The notes: a model not told the origin generated them from the letters alone. A stretch of 64,000 bases of DNA from Tridacna crocea (GCA_943736015.1 OX031062.1:29113462-29177461); one strand, 5' to 3'. Positions 19,363 through 31,652 are shown, counted from the first letter of the stretch. Program-made: numbers and translations.

Positions 19363-19956
19363 GCCATTTCACCAAATGAAAGGAACACCACTTTTGTGGA
19401 GCTTATATATCATATGCAGTGCACATTACTACTTCGAACTTAAGCGTATGAAAGACCTAAAATACTAAAATTGATAGCAAAAGTTCATGGCTGATTTCTA
19501 TAAAATCGTGTATCCGTTAGCATTTGGCATGCAGTTTTAAATGTTAGAATTTTTTTTTGAGGTGTAACGGCATAGTTTTGGGTAATTTTCGAGTGTTTTG
19601 GGGGTGTTTTGGGATATTTTTCAGTGGTTTGGGGTAGTTAAGAGTGTTTCATCTGAGTCGTACTTTACAAACTAGGTCAGGTCAAAGCTGCGGAACGAGA
19701 CAAATTTTTAAATTTACAGCGAGTTCTTCGACATTTAACTCAGAAATTCATTGTTTGTGTGAATGGCATACACTGATTTTTAATCCGCATATTATTTGTA
19801 CATATCAAATGACAGAGAGGCGTCTGTTCATTGATCTTTGAGGACCTATTTTTTTCGAAACTGGGGTGTAATGCGTGCTCGTGTGGAAAACCCCTGTCGG
19901 ATGGCATAAGAAGGTGATGCTGAGTCATCACCTTCTAAAAAGCACGTTTAAACTAA

Positions 19957-19999
<43 letters not shown>
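19957..19999. repeat. (TC)n microsatellite
   Basis: TC dinucleotide tract with one TTTC break. A perfect 11-bp-stem hairpin (AGAAGGTGATG with CATCACCTTCT) precedes it at 19909-19936. Confidence 0.9.
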
Positions 20000-20236
20000 A
20001 ATCATTCAGATAGATATAAAGGTTAAACTAGCCCTCGGCCCTAACATGTTTCCGTATGTAGATGTCGTAAACGAATAAATAAAGGTTTGGTAAACTAAAC
20101 AAAATTAAAACTAGAGTGATTTAAAGTGGGACTGAAAAGAACTGAAAAGTTTTGTGGGTTTAAAAGGTTGACAATGGTATAATATCTTTTGTAAAGACAG
20201 AAAGCTTCGGGGCAAATTTCTCTACAATCAAAATTT

Positions 20237-20611
20237 ATATATGGCTCGCAACACGCAAAAAGGGGCTTCTGGACATTTGCGTAAAATGTCGTCGCGGATC
20301 AGCTTGCGTTTTCCTTGTGCAGGCTAATCCGAAACGATACCTTCCGTTTAAATTGTGTAATTTTCTGTTTTGCACAAAACTACCGAAAAACAAAATCTAA
20401 TGTAGTCGTTAAGTGCCATCTCGGATTAGTCTGCGCGGACTGGGCAAAGCTAAGCCGACACGACACTTTCCATGTTTAAGTAATTTTCTTTTTTGCGCAA
20501 GTCTACTGAAGACCAAAATCTAATGTAGTCATAAAGCGCAGTCTAATCCGAAACGACACTTTACGCAATTGTCCTGAAGGCCTCTTTCCGCGTGTTACAA
20601 GCCATAATTAT
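20237..20611. mobile_element. Family D foldback element, longer copy
   Basis: Ends TATGGCTCGCAACACGC and GCGTGTTACAAGCCATA. Inside are three diverged GGATTAGCCTGCG-type hairpins joined by AAAATCTAATGTAGTC spacers. It has the same design as 15251-15523 with one more unit. Confidence 0.7.
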
Positions 20612-20765
20612 ATCTTTTTCTTTTAAACCTATATAATACACAACCTCTATTTTTATTTTTCTCTTGAATAATAGCTAGCTTTGACCAATCCGTTCTGACC
20701 TAGATGTGTGAAGTCCTATCAGCATGCTATTTGCTTCATGCTCTGTGACAAAGGTACTTTATGCA

Positions 20766-20816
20766 TCTACCCCATCCCCATCCCCCACCTCCATCCCCCA
20801 TCCCCCATCCCCCCCA
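20766..20816. repeat. C-rich CATCCCC tandem tract
   Basis: Repeated CATCCCC / CCATCCCCC words, adjacent to a family C palindrome. Confidence 0.85.
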
Positions 20817-20817
20817 A

Positions 20818-20925
20818 AAAGTTTCGATTTAGGTCAGCCTGCACGGACTGCCCAGGCTGACCTGAATCGAAACTTTTTTGCTATTGGTCAATTTCTGCGT
20901 GTCAAAGGACCGCTGTACCCTATGA
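20818..20925. mobile_element. Family C palindromic repeat
   Basis: GTTTCGATTTAGGTCAGCCT pairs with AGGCTGACCTGAATCGAAAC. It is followed by the family tail TGCTATTGGTCAATTTCTG. Confidence 0.75.
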
Positions 20926-21599
20926 TTCGGCCGGTTGTGCTGTAAAATGGACTTTATGGACGGACCCCTGCTTATGTCATTACTTGCTTGGTACCATGTA
21001 CCACTCGGATACAGTAAGCTCCCTATTTGCCAGATCATAGCTCATTTTTGTGGCGGTTGTCGCCACAGAGTCAACGAAAATTCCAAAATTCGAAAAAAAA
21101 AATTCCAAAATTCGAAACAAAATTCGAAAAATAAATATGTCTAAAAACCAAACTCATTGCCTATGATTCGGTTAAGAACATACCTAATAACCGCCATAAA
21201 ATTTCAGTTAACTCCGTAAAAAGTAGTCCACCAAATAAGCTACTGCTTCTAAAGAAGACGGCTTTAACTAATTTTACTGATTAAAGAAGTGTTGATAGTG
21301 ATTGATTTTATGCTTAAAAATGCATTCTAAGAGACAGTTAAGGTTGGCCAACTGTTATTGCATTCTGAAACATCGGCTAATGTCGGTATACTACGTACTT
21401 GTAACAATCGAATTGCCTCGGTAAGCTGCAGAGAATGGTCGGGCATTCACGTCAATTACCGCCGGACACGGCATGATTAAATCATCTTTAGCATTATTTC
21501 GTTTTAATATAGAATGATACTTTATGAAGAATATAAATATTTTATAGGTGTTTTGTCGATTAATATAACCGATAGATCTAAAATAAAAAAAAAAGAAAC

Positions 21600-22020
21600 G
21601 ATTTTTTTTCTAAGACTTCCGCACTCTCTCGCACGGTGAGAGTAACGAACGACAACTCTGCTCGGAGATTGAAACTTCCGGTGCAGAAGTTTGTCATGCA
21701 ATTTCGCGACTCTACAATTAAGGCCCATTCACGCAAAACAGAAAGAAAGGCTGCCCAGTCTTACCCCGAGATCAGTTTTGACTGGCATAACTATGCTTGT
21801 GGATCGGTTGCCTGAGGCTTGTGATCATGTTGAAGTTGCCTCGACAGGTTATAGTTTGAAGGTTGGCCGACGTAGGTTAAATTCGATGTTCTTTCGAAAA
21901 CAATGAGGGCGTGTCAATTTTGCCTTCTCTGGCCTCTTTCCCTCTCTTACAACAGCGTTGTTTGGAGAAATATAGAAAGGACACGGTGGATCCTTATATG
22001 TGAAGTGTGAATTTTGTTAT
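21600..22020. other. Higher-GC stretch of unknown nature
   Basis: Locally richer in GC and CpG than its surroundings, with short open frames (for example 21691-21906) but no recognised protein similarity or clear splice structure. It could be a decayed exon, a promoter region or an old element. Confidence 0.25.
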
Positions 22021-22132
22021 GATAAATAATGTGACCCACCACGTCAAGAGGGATAGAGCTGAGTTCAGGTAATTAAGATCATCCATATTTTCTTTTTATC
22101 TTTGTAAATTTTGTTATACCCGAATTATTTGC

Positions 22133-22368
22133 TTAAGCCATTACCACAAAACCCCTACTTTTGACGCCACTGTGACTGAGAAAGAAGCCTTTAGAAACCA
22201 TTATGGGAAGAGGAGAAAATGCTGGTTACCAGCATTTTCTCTTTTTCCCACAATGTTTTCTGCCCTTCACAAAACAAAATTTGAAATTTTCAGTCACATT
22301 TATTTTGTCATGTGCAAATACTTTAGATTTTGACAAACCAAACATTTTGTTGTTTGGTAATGAGTGAA
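22133..22368 (+). mobile_element. Family A MITE copy
   Basis: Left TTAA at 22133; right TTAA decayed to TGAA. Palindrome centred on GCTGGTTACCAGC. Confidence 0.82.
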
Positions 22369-22519
22369 AGTACCAATCCATGTACATGTCTCTGACTCAC
22401 TTTTTCTGCAATAAAATATATTTCTCTACTCTTTACCAAATTTTACCTAATTAACTCAGGCCTGATTTTTCTGTTACGGTGAAGAGAAGTTTTTAACAAT
22501 TACAATTCATTCCTGCAAT

Positions 22520-22718
22520 TAAGGTCACTAAAGAAAAAAAGCTATAAAAAACATTGTGGGAAAAGAAGAAAATAATAGTAACCTGCATTTTCTTTGTTTT
22601 ACACAATAATTTCTACCCTTTTTGATACAAGTTTTACTATTTGAAGATTTATTATGTTGTCTGCAACATCTTTCGATTATGACCAGTTATAAAAATTTTG
22701 TCTTCTGGTTATAGTTAA
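22520..22718 (+). mobile_element. Degenerate family A copy
   Basis: Recognisable from AACATTGTGGGAAAAGAAG to TCTTCTGGTTATAGTTAA; the centre has lost symmetry. Its right TTAA is also the left TTAA of the next copy. Confidence 0.65.
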
Positions 22719-22939
22719 CTCATTACCAAAGGACAAAATCTTACACTGGTTCAAATTGAAAGCATTTGCAGACGACAAAATAAAGGTGACTGAAAAATTG
22801 AAATTTGTTTTGGGAAGGATGAAAACACTGGAAAAAGGAGAAAATGCTGGTTACCAGCATTTTCTCCTTTTCCTACAGTGTTTTCACAAGGCTTATTTCT
22901 CAGGGGCGTCAAAAGTAGGGATTGTGGGAAATGGGTTAA
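22715..22939 (-). mobile_element. Family A MITE copy, head-to-head with the previous one
   Basis: TTAA at 22715-22718 (shared) and 22936-22939. Palindrome centred on GCTGGTTACCAGC, ends CTCATTACCAAA and GGAAATGGG. Confidence 0.82.
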
Positions 22940-23029
22940 AGAGGGTCTTGTTACAAACCATTTTGGGTGGGGAAACATCAAAATATAGAAAATATGTACT
23001 GTGGCAACTGTTTTATTGACGTTGCAGGA

Positions 23030-23764
23030 TCAGTTTGATTGGATAAATTAAAAAACTAAATTCTAAAAACCAAATTGGGCCCTTGTAAATTGCAAATTCT
23101 CCTCAGAATTCCATCTACTTCTTGTTTTTGACTGTGAAACAACATACAAATTCAAAGGTCTGCAAGCTACATTTGAAAATGGCAACAAAACCCATTCTAT
23201 GGAAAATTTGCAATTTTGGTGGAACATTTTCGCAAGTGTTTACTGAAGTAACATAGAACAATTACAGAATTTCTGGGCGGACTGGTGGATCATATATAAT
23301 TTGTTATTTTCATTGTCTTTATGACCAAAGACTGAAATTTGAATTTTTTCACTGTATGGTAGGTAATTCTAATACATTGTAATGCAATGAACTGTATTTC
23401 TATAAAACATTTTTTTACAGCCATGATTGATAACCTGGTTGGACAACTTCCTGGCTGCTTTTTGAAGCCACTAGTGATGCAAATATGAAGAATATGGAAG
23501 AGCAATTTGGGAGGTGCAATTGAGTTACTTTCTAAGGAAATCAACCCAGATAGAAGCTAAGCAGGCATACATGGCAAAATACTGAAGGTTTTATATTTTT
23601 AAACCTTTTTTTCATGAAAATAATAATTAATGCTCTGAGATAGGGAGGCAAAATGAAATTGAAATTCAAAATTATCAGCTGTCTTGATTTTTTGGCTATA
23701 AGGAATTATTAGATTCATTTTTCTAAACCCTTGAATTATGTAAATTTGAAGCATGCAGTATTTT
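23030..23764. other. Intergenic, nothing recognised
   Basis: AT-rich with no supported gene and no repeat recognised from elsewhere in the window. Confidence 0.5.
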
Positions 23765-23850
23765 TTAACCCTTTACCACACAATTCGAAATTGTCTTTTT
23801 CAAACTGAAAGCATTTGCAGATGACAATTCAGATGTCTTATATCAGGTAA
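23765..23850 (-). mobile_element. Family A end fragment
   Basis: TTAACCCTTTACCACACAAT followed by GAAAGCATTTGCAGATGACA; it stops before the palindrome. Confidence 0.65.
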
Positions 23851-23923
23851 ACTTTGCTTAAAATTGTGACTACTCTTGGTTATAAACACCTATTTACAAA
23901 GTGACTAATAGCATGACTTATTG

Positions 23924-25552
23924 TAGAGCTGGGGCGATATCATCGATGCATCGTGATATTTTTGCTGGCGATAGTATATCGCGATACTTACTCATTGTAT
24001 CGATACTTGGCGATACATTTACGTCGTGTACACAGTGTGTGTGATCATGTTTAAAAGTACATGATTCGTGTATGAAATAGAAAAAAATACGCACAATTTG
24101 TCTCTGCTATACATACAAGAACATACAAACAACTCGCCCTAGAAACAATGAAATTCATAAAACTTTGCAATTCGGGGAATAATTTGCAGCGAAATGTTTA
24201 GTCACTCGCTCTTGCCTAGGGTTTTCCCGGTTTTAAATATAGATGCTAATTCGGAACACTTTAAGGTTATCATATTTTGTTCGTGCCCAAAAAGTTGCGG
24301 CTGTTTTGATCGGTTTGCCTCCTTAACGTTTTTGTCACAAGGACTGTAAGATAAAATAAAGCATTCATTGACAAGGTCATTTGATTTACCGGACGAATAT
24401 AAGCTGCAATTTGATTATTTGCTAGCGAAAGATAGCCCAGTTTGAAATGTCTTTGTTCTTTCTAAGTAACAAATGAATGAGCTGCGGATCGGCAACCGTC
24501 TTCCGAAGTTGACAATAGTGCGAGTTTTGACGCTGAGAAATTTGAAATGACGTCTTTGACGCTGAAAGTATCTGCCTAATTGTCAATCTGACGCATTAAG
24601 TTATGATCTAGAGCTTCATATAACCTAGCTTTCATGCATCCAGCAGAAATATGGGCTAAACACGATCAGTATAAAATGCAAAGGGCACGCGCATGATCAG
24701 GAAGCTGGCGAATCATTTATGACAACGTAATATAGGTGTTAATACTCTTATCTAGTGTTAAGTGACATATTTTAAAGTTACCTGCTATTCAAAATGGCAA
24801 ACTGATGTTAAATAATGTAGTAATACTTCTCCAAAAATTAATTGTCACGAAAAAATAGATCGCCAAAAAGCCGTGAAAACCCATGACACTACAATGATCA
24901 ACGTGGCATCGGCCGATCAGAGGGACTTCAAACTATCTTCACATTTTTAATAATGAAGTTAAACAGTGAATTTACAAAAAACTATGAATAAAACAATAAG
25001 TTGGGGGCTAAAATTCTGTTCATGAGTGAAAAAAAATTGTTGTTTTAGGAAATGAAAATATAAATCTACCGGGGGGGGGTGGTCGGCGAATGCTTGAAAT
25101 AGGTCTATTTTTTTTTAAAACTGGCTTGGAAATTAAAATTAGAGGACAAAAATGAATGATATTAAATAAAGCAAAAACTCTAAATGGTATTGCCCGAGTG
25201 CCGTTGATTTTTGAAGTACAAAACACAACATCCTCATAAACTTAATATCATGTAGACAAATTGTCTTACCTGCTTGTTTTAGCAAACATTTGGATTGATT
25301 TTGCCAAAAATGTTTGCACAGTTTAAGGAAAGGTTCCTAAAGTTTTTGAAGAGCTTAATATACATGTAAGTGTGAACATGTAGATCTATCTATAAAATCT
25401 TGTTTGTGCATATGGCATGAAAACAGTCTCTCTTTTAATAAGCTGTCATTAAGTATATCTGGATCAATTAAGTATCGTGATATCGTATCGTATCGCCTGC
25501 CTGATATCATGATAGTATCGCGATACATTTTTCTTGGCGATACCTAGCTCTA
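23924..25552. mobile_element. hAT-like non-autonomous DNA transposon
   Basis: 1,629 bp with terminal inverted repeat TAGAGCTGGGGCGATA / TATCGCC-AAG...CTAGCTCTA. The ends contain many GCGATA and TATCG words. A perfect 8-bp target duplication ACTTATTG lies at 23916-23923 and 25553-25560. The YARNG start (TAGAG) and 8-bp duplication are hAT hallmarks. No transposase-like coding sequence is seen inside, so movement would depend on an enzyme from elsewhere. Confidence 0.85.
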
Positions 25553-25560
25553 ACTTATTG

Positions 25561-26200
25561 TAACTTTTTGTTTGTACAAGTCGAAAATAGGTTTTGCCTT
25601 CTGCACAGAAAAAATATTCATTCATTAGCAACTTGAAATTATAGGTTCTTCTTAACTGGAAATATATGCAGGACATAACTTGAAATGCCATACTCATAGG
25701 CTGATGATTTTACTTTTCGTGGTATTATAGTATGGTGTGAAAAATGAGAAAGTGTCCTGCACTGAAAGTTTTAGATAAACATATCTAGTAGGTAAAGGTT
25801 TGGTTTGCGTAAACTGTGTGAAATATTTCCTTGACCATTCTGGACATAATAATTATGCCGAGCAATGCTGAGGATAAAAATAGAATATTGATTTATGTAA
25901 ATGATTGTTACCTGGGTCAGGTTAAATGAAGTAGATAATAATGAGCATTTCATTTCAAATTGTGAAAATCATTAATATCACATACACTCATTTAGTAATG
26001 TGGCACTGTTTCACCACATGGCATAAACACAAAAAGATAAATATTTGTCAAAATATGGGCCATGCTCTATGAAAAAGAGACTTAATGCATTTCTTTGATC
26101 TATTATACCAAGCAAGGCATCAAATAATTATGGATCTATAAACTCCATTTTGTCTAACATTCAACTTAATCATGAAGTAGACTGGTCCATGGAAATACAG
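25561..26200. other. Intergenic, nothing recognised
   Basis: AT-rich; no gene and no repeat recognised. Confidence 0.5.
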
Positions 26201-26204
26201 AAGA

Positions 26205-26309
26205 TATTCAAACGGCAAACATTGTGGGCCCATGTCAGCCTGGGCAGACTACACAGGCTGACCTGGGTTTATTCTTTTTGCAGTTGCAGCTCCTTTTTTT
26301 TTTTTTTTT
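26205..26309. mobile_element. Family C palindromic repeat ending in poly(T)
   Basis: CATGTCAGCCTGGGCAGACT pairs with the inverted CACAGGCTGACCTGGG and is followed by TTTTTGCAGTTGCAG. A run of T residues follows at 26287-26309. Confidence 0.7.
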
Positions 26310-26757
26310 TATAGAGCATGGCTCAATAATATATGTACATATTCACAGGTATTGGCTATGAGCAACATGACATTGTGGATACCAAACAGATTCAAGCTGC
26401 TGTTTGGAAACAGGTAAAATGGTATATAAAGAGGATCAGACCAGAAAGACCATAGCAAAATCAGACTAAAAAGATGTACAGAATGCTTTTTGTACAATAG
26501 TGTTTTATTAGTGTTTATAGATGATATTGTCTTTCTTCTAAATATTTTTTCAAATGTTGTCATATTATGAATAAGAAGTTATCCATTTGAAACAATACTT
26601 AGACTGCAGTAAGCATTGTTATTTTTCATATTGGTAAGTCCCACTTTTGTTGTATTTTTATATTTTTGTAACTAAAGCTGGAAACATGACAGGAAACATG
26701 ATTTGGTTGTCTGAGCAAATGCTTCTTTTTTTCGCAATGCTTTCATATTAACTCATT

Positions 26758-26953
26758 ACCAAACGCTAATTTTAACTGTGTCCAAATCGAATGCATTTGC
26801 AGATGACAAAATAAAAGTGACTGAAAATTTCAAATCTGTTTTGCGAAGGGCAGAAAACACTGTGGGAAAAGGAGAAAATGCTGGTTACCTCCTTTTCCCA
26901 TAATGTTTTCTTTCAGGGGTGTCAAAAGTAAGGATTGTGTGGTAATGGGTTAA
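26758..26953 (-). mobile_element. Family A MITE copy with most of one palindrome arm lost
   Basis: TTAA at both ends. The left arm GGGAAAAGGAGAAAATGCTG is followed directly by CCTCCTTTTCCCATAATG, so the inner part of the second arm is missing. Confidence 0.8.
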
Positions 26954-27105
26954 ATATTTTCAAGGGACATGAACTGTTTTCAGGCGTTTAATCTATGGTT
27001 ACCAGAGTATTTGAATCATACTCCAGTGTGATTCATTGGAGGCTTTGCTGTGCAAAAAGTGTTCATGAATGTTTGTGCCTAATAATTAAGAATTCTTTGA
27101 CTCAT

Positions 27106-27187
27106 TTAACAATTACAAACCTATGACTTTCCCAAATTTAGAGCATTTGCAGCTGACAAATACTTATTGTATGGTAATCGGTTAAGC
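27106..27187 (-). mobile_element. Family A remnant
   Basis: Short remnant with GAGCATTTGCAGCTGACAAA and GTATGGTAATCGGTTAA. Confidence 0.45.
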
Positions 27188-27565
27188 TACAGTAGTATTC
27201 CCCAGGGTTGCTTGCTATATTTTCCATTATGAACATTTATGCAAAGTCATTTGAAAATTCTCAAATGGTTGAACAACAGCTTTGATGAGACTCTTGACAT
27301 TTTGATCTTCTTGACCGTGTATTAAAAAAGTAATTATTTAATCTTACATATTGTTGTTAATCTAAAGGCCAGTTTCTGGTCTTTGTTAATTTTAGATTTC
27401 TCTCTGTCTTAATATGACTAGGAACTTTCAGCCTGTCATTGTTATGCATAAAAGTTTGTCTCAGTTGAGAGTTATCTGCCTGTATTAACTTTTGCCTACC
27501 ATGTATGCTGGGAAATCAGCTTTGCATGGGTGTCTTGTAAAGCTTTCTTCACAAAGATTTGTATG

Positions 27566-27754
27566 TTAACCCATTACTACACAATCCCTACTTATGACGA
27601 CCATGGAAAAGAAATCTTTTTGAAAACATTGTGGGATAAGGAGAAAATGCTGGTAACAAAACAAATTTCAAATTTTCAGTCATATTTATTTCATTGTGTG
27701 CAAATGGTTTCAATTTGGACAAACCTAAAATTTTGTCGTGTGGTAATGAGTTAA
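27566..27754 (+). mobile_element. Family A copy missing one palindrome arm
   Basis: TTAA at both ends. AAAATGCTGGTAAC runs straight into AAAACAAATTTC, so the whole second arm is absent while the flanks are intact. Confidence 0.82.
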
Positions 27755-27877
27755 ACAGTCTTAAAAATGTTTTACTTTGTGTTTCTTCTGAGTGATTTCA
27801 GTATACATCTTTTCTTGACCGAAATGCTTGTGTACCACAGTGAAATGAACAAAATCCTGTGGTTTCACTTGACTGGT

Positions 27878-28107
27878 TTAACCCATTACCACACAATCCC
27901 TACTTTTGACGCCCCCTGAGAAAGAAGCCTTTTGAAAACACTGTAGGAAAAGGAGAAAATGCTGGTAACCAGCATTTTCTCCTTTTCCCACAATGTTTTC
28001 TACTCTTCCCAGAACAAATTTTAATTTTTTAGTCACCTTTAATTTGTCGTCTGCAAATGCTTTCAATTTGAACCAGTCTAAAATTTTGTCGTGTGGTAAT
28101 GAGTTAA
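27878..28107 (+). mobile_element. Family A MITE, full copy
   Basis: 230 bp, TTAA at 27878-27881 and 28104-28107, ends CCCATTACCACAC and GTGTGGTAATGAG, palindrome centred on GCTGGTAACCAGC. Confidence 0.88.
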
Positions 28108-29243
28108 ATTGTAAATATAAATCTCTAAGCACTAATCAAGATTAACTTATCAATAAATTGTTTACGGAGATATTAAGTGGTGTGTTTTGAACTTAAGAAT
28201 TGAAGATTGATTTTAGGTAACAGTTTTTATATGTTTTTATGGAAACGTCAGAGACAAATTTCTCTATGTATATTTCATGATACATGTACTGAGGCTAATG
28301 AAGCAACTGGTTTTTCAAACTCAACAATACAATGTTTCCTTAAATGTACATAGGATAAAATTTTTGCTGATAACTAAACAAGGGTAACGTGAAGAACTAT
28401 ATTATTGTGAAGATTTTCCAAATCATATGTCTCAAGATTTCTAGGTGAAGACAATGACAAAAAAAAAATTACTTGGAATATGCAGTGTTTTTTGTTAGTG
28501 TTTACATTTTTTTCCAACAGAATGTTTCAATGAGCAAAGACTCAGTACATGCATTATTGACCACCTCAAAAAAAATCTCTCAAGATTATTTACTGAAAAC
28601 ATTGACAAATTTTTAAAATGCAATTTTGCTAAAAGTATGCAGTTGCTTTTTGTTAGTGTCAGACATATCTGTTAAAACAGAAAGACTGGGCCTAGATTCA
28701 GTAGATGCATTATTGATTACATTGAAAAATATATCAGGATTATCAAGGTGGAAACATTTACAAAAATGCAATTTTGCTTGAAATATGCAGTTGCTTTTTG
28801 TTACTGTTGACATATCTTTTAAACAGAATGACTGAGCTTAAATTCAGTAAATAGGTCATTGATAACCAGAAAACAATAGTGTCTAATTTTTGTCTTGTTA
28901 TAAGTTTTAATCAAAGAGGGAAGCTTCGGCGAACTGATGTTATTCTTAAAATGCTTCGATTAGGTCAAGCAGATCACATATTCAGCAACTTCTGCAGATA
29001 TTTGCAAATTAGTCTGTACATATTTGATCGTGTGAGATTTTAGTCTACATTGATGTCTTTACCAAATTGGAAAGCGTAAGTAAAAAGCTGCGTTCTTGCC
29101 AAAACTTGTAAAATTGTAGGTGATAAAATTATTCAGGTGAAAACATGGACAGAAATGCAGTTTAGCATGGAATATGCTGTTACTTTTTGTTGTTCACGTT
29201 GACATATGTCACCTGATAGTAAAAAGCATAGATCGGAGAACAA

Positions 29244-29260
29244 AAAAAAAAAAAAAACTA
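29244..29260. repeat. Poly(A) run
   Basis: About 17 A residues, with no recognised retroposon body directly attached. Confidence 0.8.
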
Positions 29261-29544
29261 CTGAGACCTGTAGTTTGTTTTGACAGATTTGTGTAATTAC
29301 AAGGCTCAGAATTGGTCTTGAGTACTTTAAATCAATGGGTATTTACTATTGTATTCCTTATGTATATATACAGATTATTTAATTTACTAACAGCATGATG
29401 ATCATTGAGTAGTTAGTTAATGCCATTTGGTCGATAGATCAGGGATATACTGTTTTAAAGTTGTTCAGTCTTAAAGCTGGATATTTTGTTTAGTAGCTCT
29501 TTTACATGCCAACAGGTTATTGCACGACTATTGTAGGCGAATAA

Positions 29545-29760
29545 TTAATCCTTTACCAAACAACAAAAGTTTAGATGGTCCAAATTCAAAGCACTTGCAG
29601 ACAACGAAGTAAATGTTGCTAAATAATTGAAATTCGTTTCCAGCAGGGTAGAAAACATTGTGGGGAAATGAGAAAATGCTGGTTACCGGCTTATTCTCCA
29701 TTCTCAAAATGCTTTCAAAAGACTTCTATTTCAAGGTTGTAAAAACCAGGGATTGTTTAC
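29545..29760 (-). mobile_element. Family A copy, right end lost
   Basis: Left TTAA 29545-29548. The palindrome arms have diverged (GCTGGTTACCGGC). The right terminus is replaced after GGGATTGTTTAC. Confidence 0.72.
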
Positions 29761-30038
29761 ACTTACAGTAGTTTTGTTCAGTAAGCACCTCCATGTATAT
29801 TTCATGATACATGTTATCAGGCTAATGAAACAATTTGTTTTCCAAACTCAACGACACAATGTTTACTTGGATGTACATCAATAAAATTTTTGCTGATGAC
29901 TTAATATGCGTATCGTGAAGAACTATGTTCTTGTGAAGAATTTCACAATCATCTGTCTCAAGTTTAAGATGGAAACATTGACAAAAAATCAAATTTGCTT
30001 GTAATATACAGTTGTTTTTATTTGTGTCGATACGTTTT

Positions 30039-30239
30039 TTAAGTCTTTACCACACAATCCCGACATTTAAAGATGTTAACAAAGAAGCCTTTTGAAAACA
30101 CTGCTGGAAAAGGAGAAAATGCTGGTAAAATGCTACCCTTTCCAAAAAAAGTTGAATATTTACGTCACATTTATTTTGTTGTCTGCAAAGTATTTCAACA
30201 CAGACTGGTTTAAAATTTTGTCGTTTAGTAAAGAGTTAA
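30039..30239 (+). mobile_element. Family A copy with deleted palindrome arm
   Basis: TTAA at both ends. After GAGAAAATGCTGGTAAAATG the second arm is reduced to a few bases. Confidence 0.75.
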
Positions 30240-30699
30240 GCAGAATGATGAAGTTTAGATTCAATAAATGCGTTATTGATTACCTTAAAAAATATGTTCA
30301 GGATTATTCAGGTGAACACATTGACAAAAATGCAATTTTGGTAGGAATATGCATGATTACCTCGAAGAAATATCCAAGATTATTAGGCCTAAATGAAAAT
30401 ATGGACAAAAATGCAATTTTGCTTGGAATAATTATGCAGTTGTTTTTTGTTAGTGTTGACACATCTGTTTAAACAGAATGACTGAGCTTAGGTCCAGTGA
30501 ATGTGTTATTGATTAACTGGAAAGAATAATGTCTAATTTTCTGGTTTTTTTTTATTATTATTATTTGAAGTTTTGTGCTCGGTGAAGTTGAACTTGAAAA
30601 AAAATTATAGTCATGGAGGTAATATTTCTGACATTTGTCACTGTATAGTTTACATTTAAATAAATACATGTACCAGGTGATAAGCAAAACTGTTTTACC

Positions 30700-31020
30700 T
30701 ATTTTGTAATACCCACAGCAAGCAAAGTTTTAGGGGGTAATGCTGGGGTCACCTTGTCCATCAGTCTGTCTATCGTTTCACGTCGAATTTTTCACTCAGG
30801 CTTTCAAACTATAAAAGCTATCAACTTGAAACTTCATACATTGGCAGAACACATTATGGAGAAGTGCAGTGCATAAGAACCAAAACTGCCATTCATGTTT
30901 TTTGTGTTATTGCCATTTGTTGATATTCAGATGGAATTTTTGTCCAGTCCAGGCCATAACTTCCTAGCTGTTGAAGCTCAAAACTTATATCCCCCATATT
31001 ATGATTGGGCGGTATAAAAG
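30700..31020 (+). mobile_element. Relative of the 10475 bivalve-type repeat
   Basis: TTTTAGGGGGTAATGCTGGG, then ATCAACTTGAAACTTCATAC, in an order that resembles the 10475 element but without its AGCTCACCTGAGC opening. Similarity is weak. Confidence 0.35.
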
Positions 31021-31404
31021 GAGTCAGCTGGTCTGTCTGACCAAAAACTCAAGATCAACCTGACAACCGCCACAAAAGTGCCTTCAGCGCTTTGATTTTT
31101 TCAGCATTACTGGCTGATCTTGACCTAACACTTATCTGATCTTGATCCATTACTTATAAACGGACAAACCTAAAAAGCAGACTTAGCTAGGAAAAACCAC
31201 GGTTTGATTCTATCTTAGAATTGCATTCATTCCCAATCTTATTCTCGATTTACGAAGTAACGCCAATTCTGATTGGCTAAGCCATTTCGTTCATATCATT
31301 AAGGCTGCTTATGTCCAGAGAGTCTAAAAAAATAAACAATTTTGATCAAAGATCAGACCGCATGTTTTGTGCAGTTTGGTCATTGATCTACGCCGGTCTC
31401 ACTT

Positions 31405-31489
31405 CCGGCATGTTCTCCTTTTCCATCAATGTTTTTCAAGAGGCTTTTCCTTCGTTAAAATTCGGGATTGTGTGATAAAGGATTAAGGG
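31405..31489 (-). mobile_element. Family A right-end fragment
   Basis: From TGTTCTCCTTTTCCAT to GGGATTGTGTGATAAAGGAT-TAA; only one arm is present. Confidence 0.6.
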
Positions 31490-31652
31490 TTAGAATAGGT
31501 AGAGCGAGGTCATCTCGTCTTGATCTCAAATGTAAACACTGAAAATAATTTCGTTGGGAAAATCCCAGCTTTCAATTTTGAAAACGGGGTATTTATTTTT
31601 CATTGTAATTCAATCCCTATATACAGATTCCACTTGATATAAAGAAAACACC

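Larger units (their letters stand above)
28262..30540. repeat. Old tandem and segmental duplication
   Basis: The segments near 28262-28520 and 29790-30010 are related (ATATTTCATGATACATG, CTCAACxATACAATGTTT, GTGAAGAACTAT). So are 28600-28890 and 30240-30540 (ACAGAATGACTGAGCTTA, AATAxTGTCTAATTTT). Within them a unit of about 145 bp recurs, marked by AAATGCAATTTTGCTTGGAA and TATGCAGTTGCTTTTTGTTA, near 28480, 28617, 28766, 29150 and 30410. Two family A copies interrupt the array. Confidence 0.7.

Noticed and set aside
19560-19640. G-quadruplex from the TTTTGGGG-rich stretch
   Set aside because: G runs are irregular and far apart; simple composition bias explains it.
21691-21906. 71-codon open frame in a GC-richer stretch
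   Set aside because: No similarity recognised and no clear splice sites; listed only as an unexplained stretch.
24000-25500. A transposase gene inside the hAT-like element
   Set aside because: Only short open frames on either strand and no recognisable catalytic or BED-finger motif.
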